The notes beneath the pieces were generated by a model that saw only the letters and a list, made by a program, of their open reading frames with translations, was not told the DNA's origin and did not search any database. From Prosapia bicincta (taxonomy: Eukaryota; Arthropoda; Insecta; Hemiptera; Cercopidae), in assembly GCA_036971475.1 (NCBI GenBank), contig JBAIZL010000002.1, positions 128,651,033 to 128,715,032 of the forward strand: DNA of 64,000 bases, given 5' to 3'. Positions 48,001-61,418 of this stretch are shown here, one piece after another. The position numbers and the translations under genes were made by a program. The stretch's first letter is position 1; each line of letters starts with the position of its first letter.

Positions 48001-51000
48001 TTCAAGAGCATTAATTTAAGGCCTAAACTGTCTACCGGCCCGCCACTGGGCCGAGGAGAGTATCCAACCAGATTGCGTCATTAGGTTAAAGGGACGTGAT
48101 GCCAAGTACCGTGTAACCAGTATGTAAGAGTTTAAGAGCATTAATTTAAGGTCTAAACTGTCTACCGGCCCGCCACTGGGCCGAGGAGAGTATCCAAGCT
48201 GCTTGCGTCATTAGGATAAAGGGACGTGATGCCAAGTACCGTGTAACCTGTATGTAAGAGTTTAAGAGCATTAATTTAAGGCCTAAACTGTCTACCGGCC
48301 CGCCACTGGGCCGAGGAGAGTATCCAACCAGATTGCGTCATTAGGTTAAAGGGACGTGATGCCAAGTACCGTGTAACCAGTATGTAAGAGTTTAAGAGCA
48401 TTAATTTAAGGCCTAAACTGTCTACCGGCCCGCCACTGGGCCGAGGAGAGTATCCAACCAGCTTGCGTCATTAGGATAAAGGGACGTGATGCCAAGTACC
48501 GTGTAACCAGTCTGTAAGAGTTCAAGAGCATTAATTTAAGGCCTAAACTGTCTACCGGCCCGCCACTGGGCCGAGGAGAGTATCCAACCAGATTGCGTCA
48601 TTAGGTTAAAGGGACGTGATGCCAAGTACCGTGTAACCAGTATGTAAGAGTTTAAGAGCATTAATTTAAGGCCTAAACTGTCTACCGGCCCGCCACTGGG
48701 CCGAGGAGAGTATCCAAGCTGCTTGCGTCATTAGGATAAAGGGACGTGATGCCAAGTACCGTGTAACCTGTATGTAAGAGTTTAAGAGCATTAATTTAAG
48801 GCCTAAACTGTCTACCGGCCCGCCACTGGGCCGAGGAGAGTATCCAAGCTGCTTGCGTCATTAGGATAAAGGGACGTGATGCCAAGTACCGTGTAACCTG
48901 TATGTAAGAGTTTAAGAGCATTAATTTAAGGCCTAAACTGTCTACCGGCCCGCCACTGGGCCGAGGGGAGTATATAACCAGATTGCGTCATTAGGTTAAA
49001 GGGACGTGATGCCAAGTACCGTGTAACCAGTATGTAAGAGTTTAAGAGCATTAATTTAAGGCCTAAACTGTCTACCGGCCCGCCACTGGGCCGAGGAGAG
49101 TATCCAACCAGCTTGCGTCATTAGGATAAAGGGACGTGATGCCAAGTACCGTGTAACCAGTCTGTAAGAGTTCAAGAGCATTAATTTAAGGCCTAAACTG
49201 TCTACCGGCCCGCCACTGGGCCGAGGAGAGTATCCAACCAGATTGCGTCATTAGGTTAAAGGGACGTGATGCCAAGTACCGTGTAACCAGTATGTAAGAG
49301 TTTAAGAGCATTAATTTAAGGCCTAAACTGTCTACCGGCCCGCCACTGGGCCGAGGAGAGTATCCAAGCTGCTTGCGTCATTAGGATAAAGGGACGTGAT
49401 GCCAAGTACCGTGTAACCTGTATGTAAGAGTTTAAGAGCATTAATTTAAGGCCTAAACTGTCTACCGGCCCGCCACTGGGCCGAGGAGAGTATCCAAGCT
49501 GCTTGCGTCATTAGGATAAAGGGACGTGATGCCAAGTACCGTGTAACCTGTATGTAAGAGTTTAAGAGCATTAATTTAAGGCCTAAACTGTCTACCGGCC
49601 CGCCACTGGGCCGAGGAGAGTATCCAACCAGATTGCGTCATTAGGTTAAAGGGACGTGATGCCAAGTACCGTGTAGCCAGTATGTAAGAGTTTAAGAGCA
49701 TTAATTTAAGGCCTAAACTGTCTACCGGCCCGCCACTGAGCCGAGGAGAGTATCCAAGCTGCTTGCGTCAATAGGATAAAGGGACGTGATGCCAAGTACC
49801 GTGTAACCTGTATGTAAGAGTTCAAGAGCATTAATTTAAGTCCTAAACTGTCTACCGGCCCGCCACTGGGCCGAGGAGAGTATCCAACCAGCTTGCGTCA
49901 TTAGGTTAAAGGGACGTGATGCCAAGTACCGTGTAACCTGTATTTAAGAGTTTAAGAGCATTAATTTAAGGCCTAAACTGTCTACCGGCCCGCCACTGGT
50001 CCGAGGAGAGTATCCAACCAGCTTGCGTCATTAGGTTAAAGGGACGTGATGCCAAGTACCGTGTAACCTGTACGTAAGAGCTCACGGGCCTTACTTTAAA
50101 GCCTATACTGGCCACCGACCCGCCACTGGGACGAGGAGAGTATCCAAGCTGCTTGCGCAATTAGGATGAATGATCTTGGTGCTAAGTACCTTGTACCCAG
50201 TTTGTAAGAGCTCAAGGGTCTTACTTTAAGGCCTATACTGCCCACCGACCCGCCACTGGGACGAGGAGAGTATCCAACCAGCTTGCGTCATTAGGTTAAA
50301 GGGACGTGATGCCAAGTACCGTGTAACCTGTATGTAAGAGTTCAAGAGCATTAATTTAAGGCCTAAACTGTCTACCGGCCCGCCACTGGGCCGATGAGAG
50401 TATCCAAGCAGATTGCGTCATTAGGTTAAAGGGACGTGATTCCAAGTACCGTGTAACCAGTATGTAAGAGTTTAAGAGCATTAATTTAAGGCCTAAACTG
50501 TCTACCGGCCCGCCACTGGGCCGAGGAGAGTATCCAAGCTGCTTGCGTCATTAGGATAAAGGGACGTGATGCCAAGTACCGTGTAACCTGTATGTAAGAG
50601 TTTAAGAGCATTAATTTAAGGCCTAAACTGTCTACCGGCCCGCCACTGGGCCGAGGAGAGTATCCAAGCTGCTTGCGTCAATAGGATAAAGGGACGTGAT
50701 GCCAAGTACCGTGTAACCTGTATGTAAGAGTTTAAGAGCATTAATTTAAGGCTTAAACTGTCTACCGGCCCGCCACTGGGCCGAGGAGAGTATCCAACCA
50801 GATTGCGTCATTAGGTTAAAGGGACGTGATGCCAAGTACCGTGTAGCCAGTATGTAAGAGTTTAAGAGCATTAATTTAAGGCCTAAACTGTCTACCGGCC
50901 CGCCACTGAGCCGAGGAGAGTATCCAAGCTGCTTGCGTCAATAGGATAAAGGGACGTGATGCCAAGTACCGTGTAACCTGTATGTAAGAGTTCAAGAGCA

Positions 51001-54000
51001 TTAATTTAAGGCCTAAACTGTCTACCGGCCCGCCACTGGGCCGAGGAGAGTATCCAACCAGCTTGCGTCATTAGGTTAAAGGGACGTGATGCCAAGTACC
51101 GTGTAACCTGTATTTAAGAGTTTAAGAGCATTAATTTAAGGCCTAAACTGTCTACCGGCCCGCCACTGGTCCGAGGAGAGTATCCAACCAGCTTGCGTCA
51201 TTAGGTTAAAGGGACGTGATGCCAAGTACCGTGTAACCTGTACGTAAGAGCTCACGGGCCTTACTTTAAAGCCTATACTGGCCACCGACCCGCCACTGGG
51301 ACGAGGAGAGTATCCAAGCTGCTTGCGCAATTAGGATGAATGATCTTGGTGCTAAGTACCTTGTACCCAGTTTGTAAGAGCTCAAGGGTCTTACTTTAAG
51401 GCCTATACTGCCCACCGACCCGCCACTGGGACGAGGAGAGTATCCAACCAGCTTGCGTCATTAGGTTAAAGGGACGTGATGCCAAGTACCGTGTAACCTG
51501 TATGTAAGAGTTCAAGAGCATTAATTTAAGGCCTAAACTGTCTACCGGCCCGCCACTGGGCCGATGAGAGTATCCAAGCTGCTTTCGTCATTAGGATAAA
51601 GGGACGTGATGCCAAGTACCGTGTAACCTGTATGTAAGAGTTCAAGAGCATTAATTTAAGGCCTAAACTGTCTACCGGCCCGCCACTGAGCCGAGGAGAG
51701 TATCCAACCAGATTGCGTCATTAGGTTAAAGGGACGTGATGCCAAGTACCGTGTAACCAGTATGTAAGAGTTTAAGAGCATTAATTTAAGGCCTAAACTG
51801 TCTACCGGCCCGCCACTGGGCCGAGGAGAGTATCCAAGCTGCTTGCGTCATTAGGATAAAGGGACGTGATGCCAAGTACCGTGTAACCTGTCTGTAAGAG
51901 TTCAAGAGCATTAATTTAAGGCCTAAACTGTCTACCGGCCCGCCACTGGGCCGAGGAGAGTATCCAACCAGATTGCGTCATTAGGTTAAAGGGACGTGAT
52001 GCCAAGTACCGTGTAACCAGTATGTAAGAGTTTAAGAGCATTAATTTAAGGCCTAAACTGTCTACCGGCCCGCCACTGGGCCGAGGAGAGTATCCAAGCT
52101 GCTTGCGTCATTAGGATAAAGGGACGTGATGCCAAGTACCGTGTAACCTGTATGTAAGAGTTTAAGAGCATTAATTTAAGGCCTAAACTGTCTACCGGCC
52201 CGCCACTGGGCCGAGGAGAGTATCCAACCAGATTGCGTCATTAGGTTAAAGGGACGTGATGCCAAGTACCGTGTAACCAGTATGTAAGAGTTTAAGAGCA
52301 TTAATTTAAGGCCTAAACAGTCTACCGGCCCGCCACTGGGCCGAGGAGAGTATCCAACCAGCTTGCGTCATTAGGATAAAGGGACGTGATGCCAAGTACC
52401 GTGTAACCAGTCTGTAAGAGTTCAAGAGCATTAATTTAAGGCCTAAACTGTCTACCGGCCCGCCACTGGGCCGAGGAGAGTATCCAACCAGATTGCGTCA
52501 TTAGGTTAAAGGGACGTGATGCCAAGTACCGTGTAACCAGTATGTAAGAGTTTAAGAGCATTAATTTAAGGCCTAAACTGTCTACCGGCCCGCCACTGGG
52601 CCGAGGAGAGTATCCAAGCTGCTTGCGTCATTAGGATAAAGGGACGTGATGCCAAGTACCGTGTAACCTGTATGTAAGAGTTTAAGAGCATTAATTTAAG
52701 GCCTAAACTGTCTACCGGCCCGCCACTGGGCCGAGGAGAGTATCCAAGCTGCTTGCGTCATTAGGATAAAGGGACGTGATGCCAAGTACCGTGTAACCTG
52801 TATGTAAGAGTTTAAGAGCATTAATTTAAGGCCTAAACTGTCTACCGGCCCGCCACTGGGCCGAGGAGAGTATCCAACCAGATTGCGTCATTAGGTTAAA
52901 GGGACGTGATGCCAAGTACCGTGTAACCAGTATGTAAGAGTTTAAGAGCATTAATTTAAGGCCTAAACTGTCTACCGGCCCGCCACTGGGCCGAGGAGAG
53001 TATCCAACCAGCTTGCGTCATTAGGTTAAAGGGACGTGATGCCAAGTACCGTGTAACCTGTCTGTAAGAGTTCAAGAGCATTAATTTAAGGCCTAAACTG
53101 TCTACCGGCCCGCCACTGGGCCGAGGAGAGTATCCAACCAGATTGCGTCATTAGGTTAAAGGGACGTGATGCCAAGTACCGTGTAACCAGTATGTAAGAG
53201 TTTAAGAGCATTAATTTAAGGCCTAAACTGTCTACCGGCCCGCCACTGGGCCGAGGAGAGTATCCAAGCTGCTTGCGTCATTAGGATAAAGGGACGTGAT
53301 GCCAAGTACCGTGTAACCTGTATGTAAGAGTTTAAGAGCATTAATTTAAGGCCTAAACTGTCTACCGGCCCGCCACTGGGCCGAGGAGAGTATCCAACCA
53401 GATTGCGTCATTAGGTTAAAGGGACGTGATGCCAAGTACCGTGTAACCAGTATGTAAGAGTTTAAGAGCATTAATTTAAGGCCTAAACAGTCTACCGGCC
53501 CGCCACTGGGCCGAGGAGAGTATCCAACCAGCTTGCGTCATTAGGATAAAGGGACGTGATGCCAAGTACCGTGTAACCAGTCTGTAAGAGTTCAAGAGCA
53601 TTAATTTAAGGCCTAAACTGTCTACCGGCCCGCCACTGGGCCGAGGAGAGTATCCAATAAGATTGCGTCATTAGGTTAAAGGGACGTGATGCCAAGTACC
53701 GTGTAACCAGTATGTAAGAGTTTAAGAGCATTAATTTAAGGCCTAAACTGTCTACCGGCCCGCCACTGGGCCGAGGAGAGTATCCAAGCTGCTTGCGTCA
53801 TTAGGATAAAGGGACGTGATGCCAAGTACCGTGTAACCTGTATGTAAGAGTTTAAGAGCATTAATTTAAGGCCTAAACTGTCTACCGGCCCGCCACTGGG
53901 CCGAGGAGAGTATCCAAGCTGCTTGCGTCATTAGGATAAAGGGACGTGATGCCAAGTACCGTGTAACCTGTATGTAAGAGTTTAAGAGCATTAATTTAAG

Positions 54001-57000
54001 GCCTAAACTGTCTACCGGCCCGCCACTGGGCCGAGGAGAGTATCCAACCAGATTGCGTCATTAGGTTAAAGGGACGTGATGCCAAGTACCGTGTAACCAG
54101 TATGTAAGAGTTTAAGAGCATTAATTTAAGGCCTAAACTGTCTACCGGCCCGCCACTGGGCCGAGGAGAGTATCCAACCAGCTTGCGTCATTAGGATAAA
54201 GGGACGTGATGCCAAGTACCGTGTAACCAGTCTGTAAGAGTTTAAGAGCATTAATTTAAGGCCTAAACTGTCTACCGGCCCGCCACTGGGCCGAGGAGAG
54301 TATCCAAGCTGCTTGCGTCATTAGGATAAAGGGACGTGATGCCAAGTACCGTGTAACCTGTATGTAAGAGTTTAAGAGCATTAATTTAAGGCCTAAACTG
54401 TCTACCGGCCCGCCACTGGGCCGAGGAGAGTATCCAACCAGATTGCGTCATTAGGTTAAAGGGACGTGATGCCAAGTACCGTGTAACCAGTATGTAAGAG
54501 TTTAAGAGCATTAATTTAAGGCCTAAACTGTCTACCGGCCCGCCACTGGGCCGAGGAGAGTATCCAACCAGCTTGCGTCATTAGGATAAAGGGACGTGAT
54601 GCCAAGTACCGTGTAACCAGTCTGTAAGAGTTCAAGAGCATTAATTTAAGGCCTAAACTGTCTACCGGCCCGCCACTGGGCCGAGGAGAGTATCCAACCA
54701 GATTGCGTCATTAGGTTAAAGGGACGTGATGCCAAGTACCGTGTAACCAGTATGTAAGAGTTTAAGAGCATTAATTTAAGGCCTAAACTGTCTACCGGCC
54801 CGCCACTGGGCCGAGGAGAGTATCCAAGCTGCTTGCGTCATTAGGATAAAGGGACGTGATGCCAAGTACCGTGTAACCTGTATGTAAGAGTTTAAGAGCA
54901 TTAATTTAAGGCCTAAACTGTCTACCGGCCCGCCACTGGGCCGAGGAGAGTATCCAACCAGATTGCGTCATTAGGTTAAAGGGACGTGATGCCAAGTACC
55001 GTGTAGCCAGTATGTAAGAGTTTAAGAGCATTAATTTAAGGCCTAAACTGTCTACCGGCCCGCCACTGAGCCGAGGAGAGTATCCAAGCTGCTTGCGTCA
55101 ATAGGATAAAGGGACGTGATGCCAAGTACCGTGTAACCTGTATGTAAGAGTTCAAGAGCATTAATTTAAGGCCTAAACTGTCTACCGGCCCGCCACTGGG
55201 CCGAGGAGAGTATCCAACCAGCTTGCGTCATTAGGTTAAAGGGACGTGATGCCAAGTACCGTGTAACCTGTATTTAAGAGTTTAAGAGCATTAATTTAAG
55301 GCCTAAACTGTCTACCGGCCCGCCACTGGTCCGAGGAGAGTATCCAACCAGCTTGCGTCATTAGGTTAAAGGGACGTGATGCCAAGTACCGTGTAACCTG
55401 TACGTAAGAGCTCACGGGCCTTACTTTAAAGCCTATACTGGCCACCGACCCGCCACTGGGACGAGGAGAGTATCCAAGCTGCTTGCGCAATTAGGATGAA
55501 TGATCTTGGTGCTAAGTACCTTGTACCCAGTTTGTAAGAGCTCAAGGGTCTTACTTTAAGGCCTATACTGCCCACCGACCCGCCACTGGGACGAGGAGAG
55601 TATCCAACCAGCTTGCGTCATTAGGTTAAAGGGACGTGATGCCAAGTACCGTGTAACCAGTATGTAAGAGTTTAAGAGCATTAATTTAAGGCCTAAACTG
55701 TCTACCGGCCCGCCACTGGGCCGAGGAGAGTATCCAACCAGCTTGCGTCATTAGGATAAAGGGACGTGATGCCAAGTACCGTGTAACCAGTCTGTAAGAG
55801 TTCAAGAGCATTAATTTAAGGCCTAAACTGTCTACCGGCCCGCCACTGGGCCGAGGAGAGTATCCAACCAGATTGCGTCATTAGGTTAAAGGGACGTGAT
55901 GCCAAGTACCGTGTAACCAGTATGTAAGAGTTTAAGAGCATTAATTTAAGGCCTAAACTGTCTACCGGCCCGCCACTGGGCCGAGGAGAGTATCCAACCA
56001 GATTGCGTCATTAGGTTAAAGGGACGTGATGCCAAGTACCGTGTAACCAGTATGTAAGAGTTTAAGAGCATTAATTTAAGGCCTAAACAGTCTACCGGCC
56101 CGCCACTGGGCCGAGGAGAGTATCCAACCAGCTTGCGTCATTAGGATAAAGGGACGTGATGCCAAGTACCGTGTAACCAGTCTGTAAGAGTTCAAGAGCA
56201 TTAATTTAAGGCCTAAACTGTCTACCGGCCCGCCACTGGGCCGAGGAGAGTATCCAACCAGATTGCGTCATTAGGTTAAAGGGACGTGATGCCAAGTACC
56301 GTGTAACCAGTATGTAAGAGTTTAAGAGCATTAATTTAAGGCCTAAACTGTCTACCGGCCCGCCACTGGGCCGAGGAGAGTATCCAACCAGCTTGCGTCA
56401 TTAGGATAAAGGGACGTGATGCCAAGTACCGTGTAACCAGTCTGTAAGAGTTCAAGAGCATTAATTTAAGGCCTAAACTGTCTACCGGCCCGCCACTGGG
56501 CCGAGGAGAGTATCCAACCAGATTGCGTCATTAGGTTAAAGGGACGTGATGCCAAGTACCGTGTAACCAGTATGTAAGAGTTTAAGAGCATTAATTTAAG
56601 GCCTAAACTGTCTACCGGCCCGCCACTGGGCCGAGGAGAGTATCCAAGCTGCTTGCGTCATTAGGATAAAGGGACGTGATGCCAAGTACCGTGTAACCTG
56701 TATGTAAGAGTTTAAGAGCATTAATTTAAGGCCTAAACTGTCTACCGGCCCGCCACTGGGCCGAGGAGAGTATCCAACCAGATTGCGTCATTAGGTTAAA
56801 GGGACGTGATGCCAAGTACCGTGTAACCAGTATGTAAGAGTTTAAGAGCATTAATTTAAGGCCTAAACTGTCTACCGGCCCGCCACTGGGCCGAGGAGAG
56901 TATCCAACCAGCTTGCGTCATTAGGATAAAGGGACGTGATGCCAAGTACCGTGTAACCAGTCTGTAAGAGTTCAAGAGCATTAATTTAGGGCCTAAACTG

Positions 57001-59121
57001 TCTACCGGCCCGCCACTGGGCCGAGGAGAGTATCCAACCAGATTGCGTCATTAGGTTAAAGGGACGTGATGCCAAGTACCGTGTAACCAGTATGTAAGAG
57101 TTTAAGAGCATTAATTTAAGGCCTAAACTGTCTACCGGCCCGCCACTGGGCCGAGGAGAGTATCCAAGCTGCTTGCGTCATTAGGATAAAGGGACGTGAT
57201 GCCAAGTACCGTGTAACCTGTATGTAAGAGTTTAAGAGCATTAATTTAAGGCCTAAACTGTCTACCGGCCCGCCACTGGGCCGAGGAGAGTATCCAAGCT
57301 GCTTGCGTCATTAGGATAAAGGGACGTGATGCCAAGTACCGTGTAACCTGTATGTAAGAGTTTAAGAGCATTAATTTAAGGCCTAAACTGTCTACCGGCC
57401 CGCCACTGGGCCGAGGAGAGTATCCAACCAGATTGCCTCATTAGGTTAAAGGGACGTGATGCCAAGTACCGTGTAGCCAGTATGTAAGAGTTTAAGAGCA
57501 TTAATTTAAGGCCTAAACTGTCTACCGGCCCGCCACTGAGCCGAGGAGAGTATCCAAGCTGCTTGCGTCAATAGGATAAAGGGACGTGATGCCAAGTACC
57601 GTGTAACCTGTATGTAAGACTTCAAGAGCATTAATTTAAGGCCTAAACTGTCTACCGGCCCGCCACTGGGCCGAGGAGAGTATCCAACCAGTTTGCGTCA
57701 TTAGGTTAAAGGGACGTGATGCCAAGTACCGTGTAACCTGTATTTAAGAGTTTAAGAGCATTAATTTAAGGCCTAAACTGTCTACCGGCCCGCCACTGGT
57801 CCGAGGAGAGTATCCAACCAGCTTGCGTCATTAGGTTAAAGGGACGTGATGCCAAGTACCGTGTAACCTGTACGTAAGAGCTCACGGGCCTTACTTTAAA
57901 GCCTATACTGGCCACCGACCCGCCACTGGGACGAGGAGAGTATCCAAGCTGCTTGCGCAATTAGGATGAATGATCTTGGTGCTAAGTACCTTGTACCCAG
58001 TTTGTAAGAGCTCAAGGGTCTTACTTTAAGGCCTATACTGCCCACCGACCCGCCACTGGGACGAGGAGAGTATCCAACCAGCTTGCGTCATTAGGTTAAA
58101 GGGACGTGATGCCAAGTACCGTGTAACCTGTATGTAAGAGTTCAAGAGCATTAATTTAAGGCCTAAACTGTCTACCGGCCCGCCACTGGGCCGATGAGAG
58201 TATCCAAGCTGCTTTCGTCATTAGGATAAAGGGACGTGATGCCAAGTACCGTGTAACCTGTATGTAAGAGTTCAAGAGCATTAATTTAAGGCCTAAACTG
58301 TCTACCGGCCCACCACTGGGCCGAGGAGAGTATCCAACCAGATTGCGTCATTAGGTTAAAGGGACGTGATGCCAAGTACCGTGTAACCAGTATGTAAGAG
58401 TTTAAGAGCATTAATTTAAGGCCTAAACTGTCTACGGCCCGCCACTGGGACGAGGAGAGTATCCAACCAGCTTGCGTCATTAGGATAAAGGGACGTGATG
58501 CCAAGTACCGTGTAACCTGTATGTAAGAGTTCAAGAGCATTAATTTAAGGCCTAAACTGTCTACCGGCCCGCCACTGAGCCGAGGAGAGTATCCAACCAG
58601 CTTGCGTCATTAGGATAAAGGGACGTGATGCCAAGTACCGTGTAACCTGTATGTAAGAGTTTAAGAGCATTAATTTAAGGCCTAAACTGTCTACCGGCCC
58701 GCCACTGGGCCGAGGAGAGTATCCAACCAGCTTGCGTCATTAGGATAAAGGGACGTGATGCCAAGTACCGTGTAACCTGTATGTAAGAGTTTAAGAGCAT
58801 TAATTTAAGGCCTAAACTGTCTACCGGCCCGCCACTGAGCCGAGGAGAGTATCCAACCAGCTTGCGTCATTAGGATAAAGGGACGTGATGCCAAGTACCG
58901 TGTAACCAGTCTGTAAGAGCTCAAGGGCCTTACTTTAAAGCCTATACTGGCCACCGACCCGCCACTGGGACGAGGAGAGTATCCAAGCTGCTTGCGCAAT
59001 TAGGATGAATGATCTTGGTGCTAAGTACCCTGTACCCAGTTTGTATGAGCTCAAGAGCCTTACGTTAAGGCCTAAACTTTCTGATGTCCCGCCACTGTGA
59101 CGAGACGAGTATTCAACCAGT
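36025..59121. repeat. 130-bp satellite array, about 177 monomers
   Basis: Head-to-tail monomers of 130 bp. Most differ by a few percent at fixed variable sites: CCAACCAGCTT / CCAACCAGATT / CCAAGCTGCTT, TTAGG(A/T)TAAAG, AACC(A/T)GTATG, CACTGGG(C/A)CG. Most monomers contain CGGCCC-GCCACT-GGGCCG, a perfect 6-bp stem. Shared rare variants reveal larger duplications (39.6-43.4 kb with 43.9-47.2 kb). Diverged monomers mark both edges and also recur inside the array. Open frames of 60-84 codons are by-products, since 130 is not a multiple of three. The location (centromeric, subtelomeric or interstitial) cannot be told from this window. Confidence 0.97.
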
Positions 59122-59753
59122 AACTAGGGCTTCGCTCGCCTTCCAGAACTACCGAAGAAGAATCTTCCGAACCGCCCCGTTTTCATTACCGTCAGAAAAC
59201 CCCTCTGTTTGGTTCGTCCAGGAGTCGGATCCTTAAGGATCCTCAGTTCGTGTTATCTAAAGGCCGGAACTAGTGAGCATGGATACAACTACAGAGGACA
59301 TCGTAGCAAAGTGCCTGAAGCCAGCTTTTGTGGTTGCCCCCACTAAGATTAGTGGATAGCGTCAAATCGCTTTTAGACGATGTGATATACGTTATTTCTG
59401 TGCTCACTGGCCGGAACCTCGGAATAAGAGTTTGGACCGAGGGAGGATAGACAGCAGTCATGAACCTGCCTTCTATCTCTTGAGCGTAATCAAAACGTAC
59501 CAAGCAAATATAATTTCTATGCCTACATCGGAGTTACCATAATAGCCTACCAGGAGAATCCATAGGGCACTACCTTAGTGAAGGTGAAAGGTTTGGTTTT
59601 AGAGTGGCGTTCTTCTTCAAAGCTATTCAAATTATGGTAGATCTCTTCACTTTAAAGCGTAGTTGTGTGTCTTTATGTTTTCATTTGGATTATACACTTT
59701 TATGCGTAATGCTCATGAGTATTTTAATCTTCTTTAAATAATAAACAATATTC
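59122..59753. other. Right flank of the satellite, no gene recognised
   Basis: Balanced composition at first, including the perfect 16-bp palindrome GGATCCTTAAGGATCC at 59227-59242. A minus-strand frame at 59270-59503 shows no family likeness. Confidence 0.5.
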
Positions 59754-60240
59754 GAGCTGGCTTGTGAGTGAATTTTATAAACACAACAAATAAATAGGCT
59801 ACAATTCATAATTATAAAAACTTTAATATCAGACGCGTATCAATGACATTATGTCATCAAACTCAATGATGCTGCACAATCGAAACTTAATTTTAAAAAA
59901 TTACCTATAACATAACCTATAATATTTTAACAAAAGTAAGAACTGGATCTAGGCATTGCAAAATTTACAACCACGGCTACTAATATATGTTTCAATGTTG
60001 TTATATAATAAATATATGTTGTAAAATGTAAATATCTTAGTAACCGTGGTTGTAAAATTTGGCAATGCCGAGATCCAGTTCATATTTATCTTAAAATATT
60101 ATAGGTTATGATCAATTTTGTTAAAATTAAGTTTCGCTTATGCAGCATCACTGAGGATGATGGAATAATGTCATTGAAACGCGTCTGATATTAAAGTTTT
60201 TATAATTGTGATTTGTAGCCTATTTATTTCTTGTGTTTAC
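59754..60240. repeat. 460-bp palindromic dispersed repeat
   Basis: Arms of about 225 bp (59779-60005 and 60016-60238) pair with small differences. The left side begins with GAGCTGGCTTGTGAGT, as at 30507. The right arm carries CTGAGGATGATGG (60151) ... TCATTGAAACGCG, the same kind of module as at 24399, 27711 and 30676. Probably a non-autonomous foldback-like or Penelope-related fragment; this class call is inference. Confidence 0.7.
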
Positions 60241-61300
60241 TTCTTTAAATAGTTTAATTTTTAAATATGTTTAAAATTGTTTCCGGTCCACAAAGCAATA
60301 AAATAATAAATATGGACCAACCAAACCATAAATATAATATTCATATAATAACAAAACAACTAAATTGCTATAAATCGTGACTTTTAAAAAAAACCATTCA
60401 AAACAACTGGCTACAGTTATCAGTGGACTATACCAAAACACTATTCTCCAGAGATTAGCGTATTCCTTGACAAAACTAAAACGGTACTCTAGGCTACAAA
60501 AGCGTTCTGTGAAGGTCGTACGGGCAATACCAGGTTTTGAATTGCAGCTAAATGCACGTACACAATGACGTATTGACAGTTTTATTGTTTTACATATATC
60601 ATTTTTCTTAGTATAATTTTTCTTTTTATATTTCCTATGATGAAAATATTTTTGTGTTCTTATTTTCGTAATTTGTTTTATTTTTAGGCCGAACGGGACG
60701 AGTTATGGAATTTTTAGCTCAAAACTCTTAAATGTCATTTGGTTAAATAATGATTTTCGGTAAGTTAGTAAAAAATATATATTACTTATTCATTAGTGAT
60801 AAATTAATATATTGTTTTTTAATTGTATATTTAATACATTAATTTTGCAATATTTTTTTATTTTGTCACTAAATTTTTAACCTTGTCTTTAATGACGATT
60901 TATTTTTTGTATTTATTGTTTCTTTATTGTGATTATCCTTATTCTCTTTGGGTTTATGTATCGGGTTTTACGTTTTTAATTTCACGACCCATAAAAATTT
61001 TTTTCAATGAAAAGTACCCCCTATTCCACAACGTGGTTAAGACAAAGAGTGGTTGCCTGACTGCCTGGTAAGTAGTGGCTGGAGCGGAGGCAACCGGTTG
61101 TGTATACGATATTTATGCAACACGACAGATTGTTCCCTGAAAGTTTCCTATCATTAAATCTTAGACCCATCCCTATATTTGTATTATTCACCTAAATCTG
61201 GAATAGATGTTTCCCATTGCTCTTCTATTCTGCGCTTTCAGTCGCACACAAACATACAAGCTCCACGCAATTTCCCATTAACACATCAACTATCTTACCA
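60241..61300. other. AT-rich stretch, no gene supported
   Basis: Two short + strand frames (60377-60568 and 60883-61071) have no recognisable domain. Nothing else is visible. Confidence 0.5.
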
Positions 61301-61339
61301 ACTACTACTGTAACCTCGTATTTGTTTCAAATATGAAGT

Positions 61340-61418
61340 GTGGAATGTCCGCCATTACTGGTATTATTTTCGCGTATTCTGCCTACAGGCTTCGCGTACC
61401 ATAGTTTGGGAACAGCTG
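61340..61418. mobile_element. Possible right end of a hAT-like element
   Basis: CGCGTACCATAGTTTGGGAA followed by CAGCTG. Read inward from the right this is CAGCTGTTCCCAAACTATGG, which resembles the tips of some hAT families. No matching left end or 8-bp duplication was found in the window, so the element's extent is unknown. Confidence 0.35.

Noticed and set aside
36967..58999. Recurring 64-84 codon minus-strand frames in the satellite
   Set aside because: The monomer is 130 bp, so the frame shifts at every unit; the frames arise from monomer variants and carry no conserved protein signal.
36025..59121. Regular repeats that could be taken for a CRISPR array
   Set aside because: There are no unique spacers; the whole 130-bp unit repeats head to tail, as in eukaryotic satellites.
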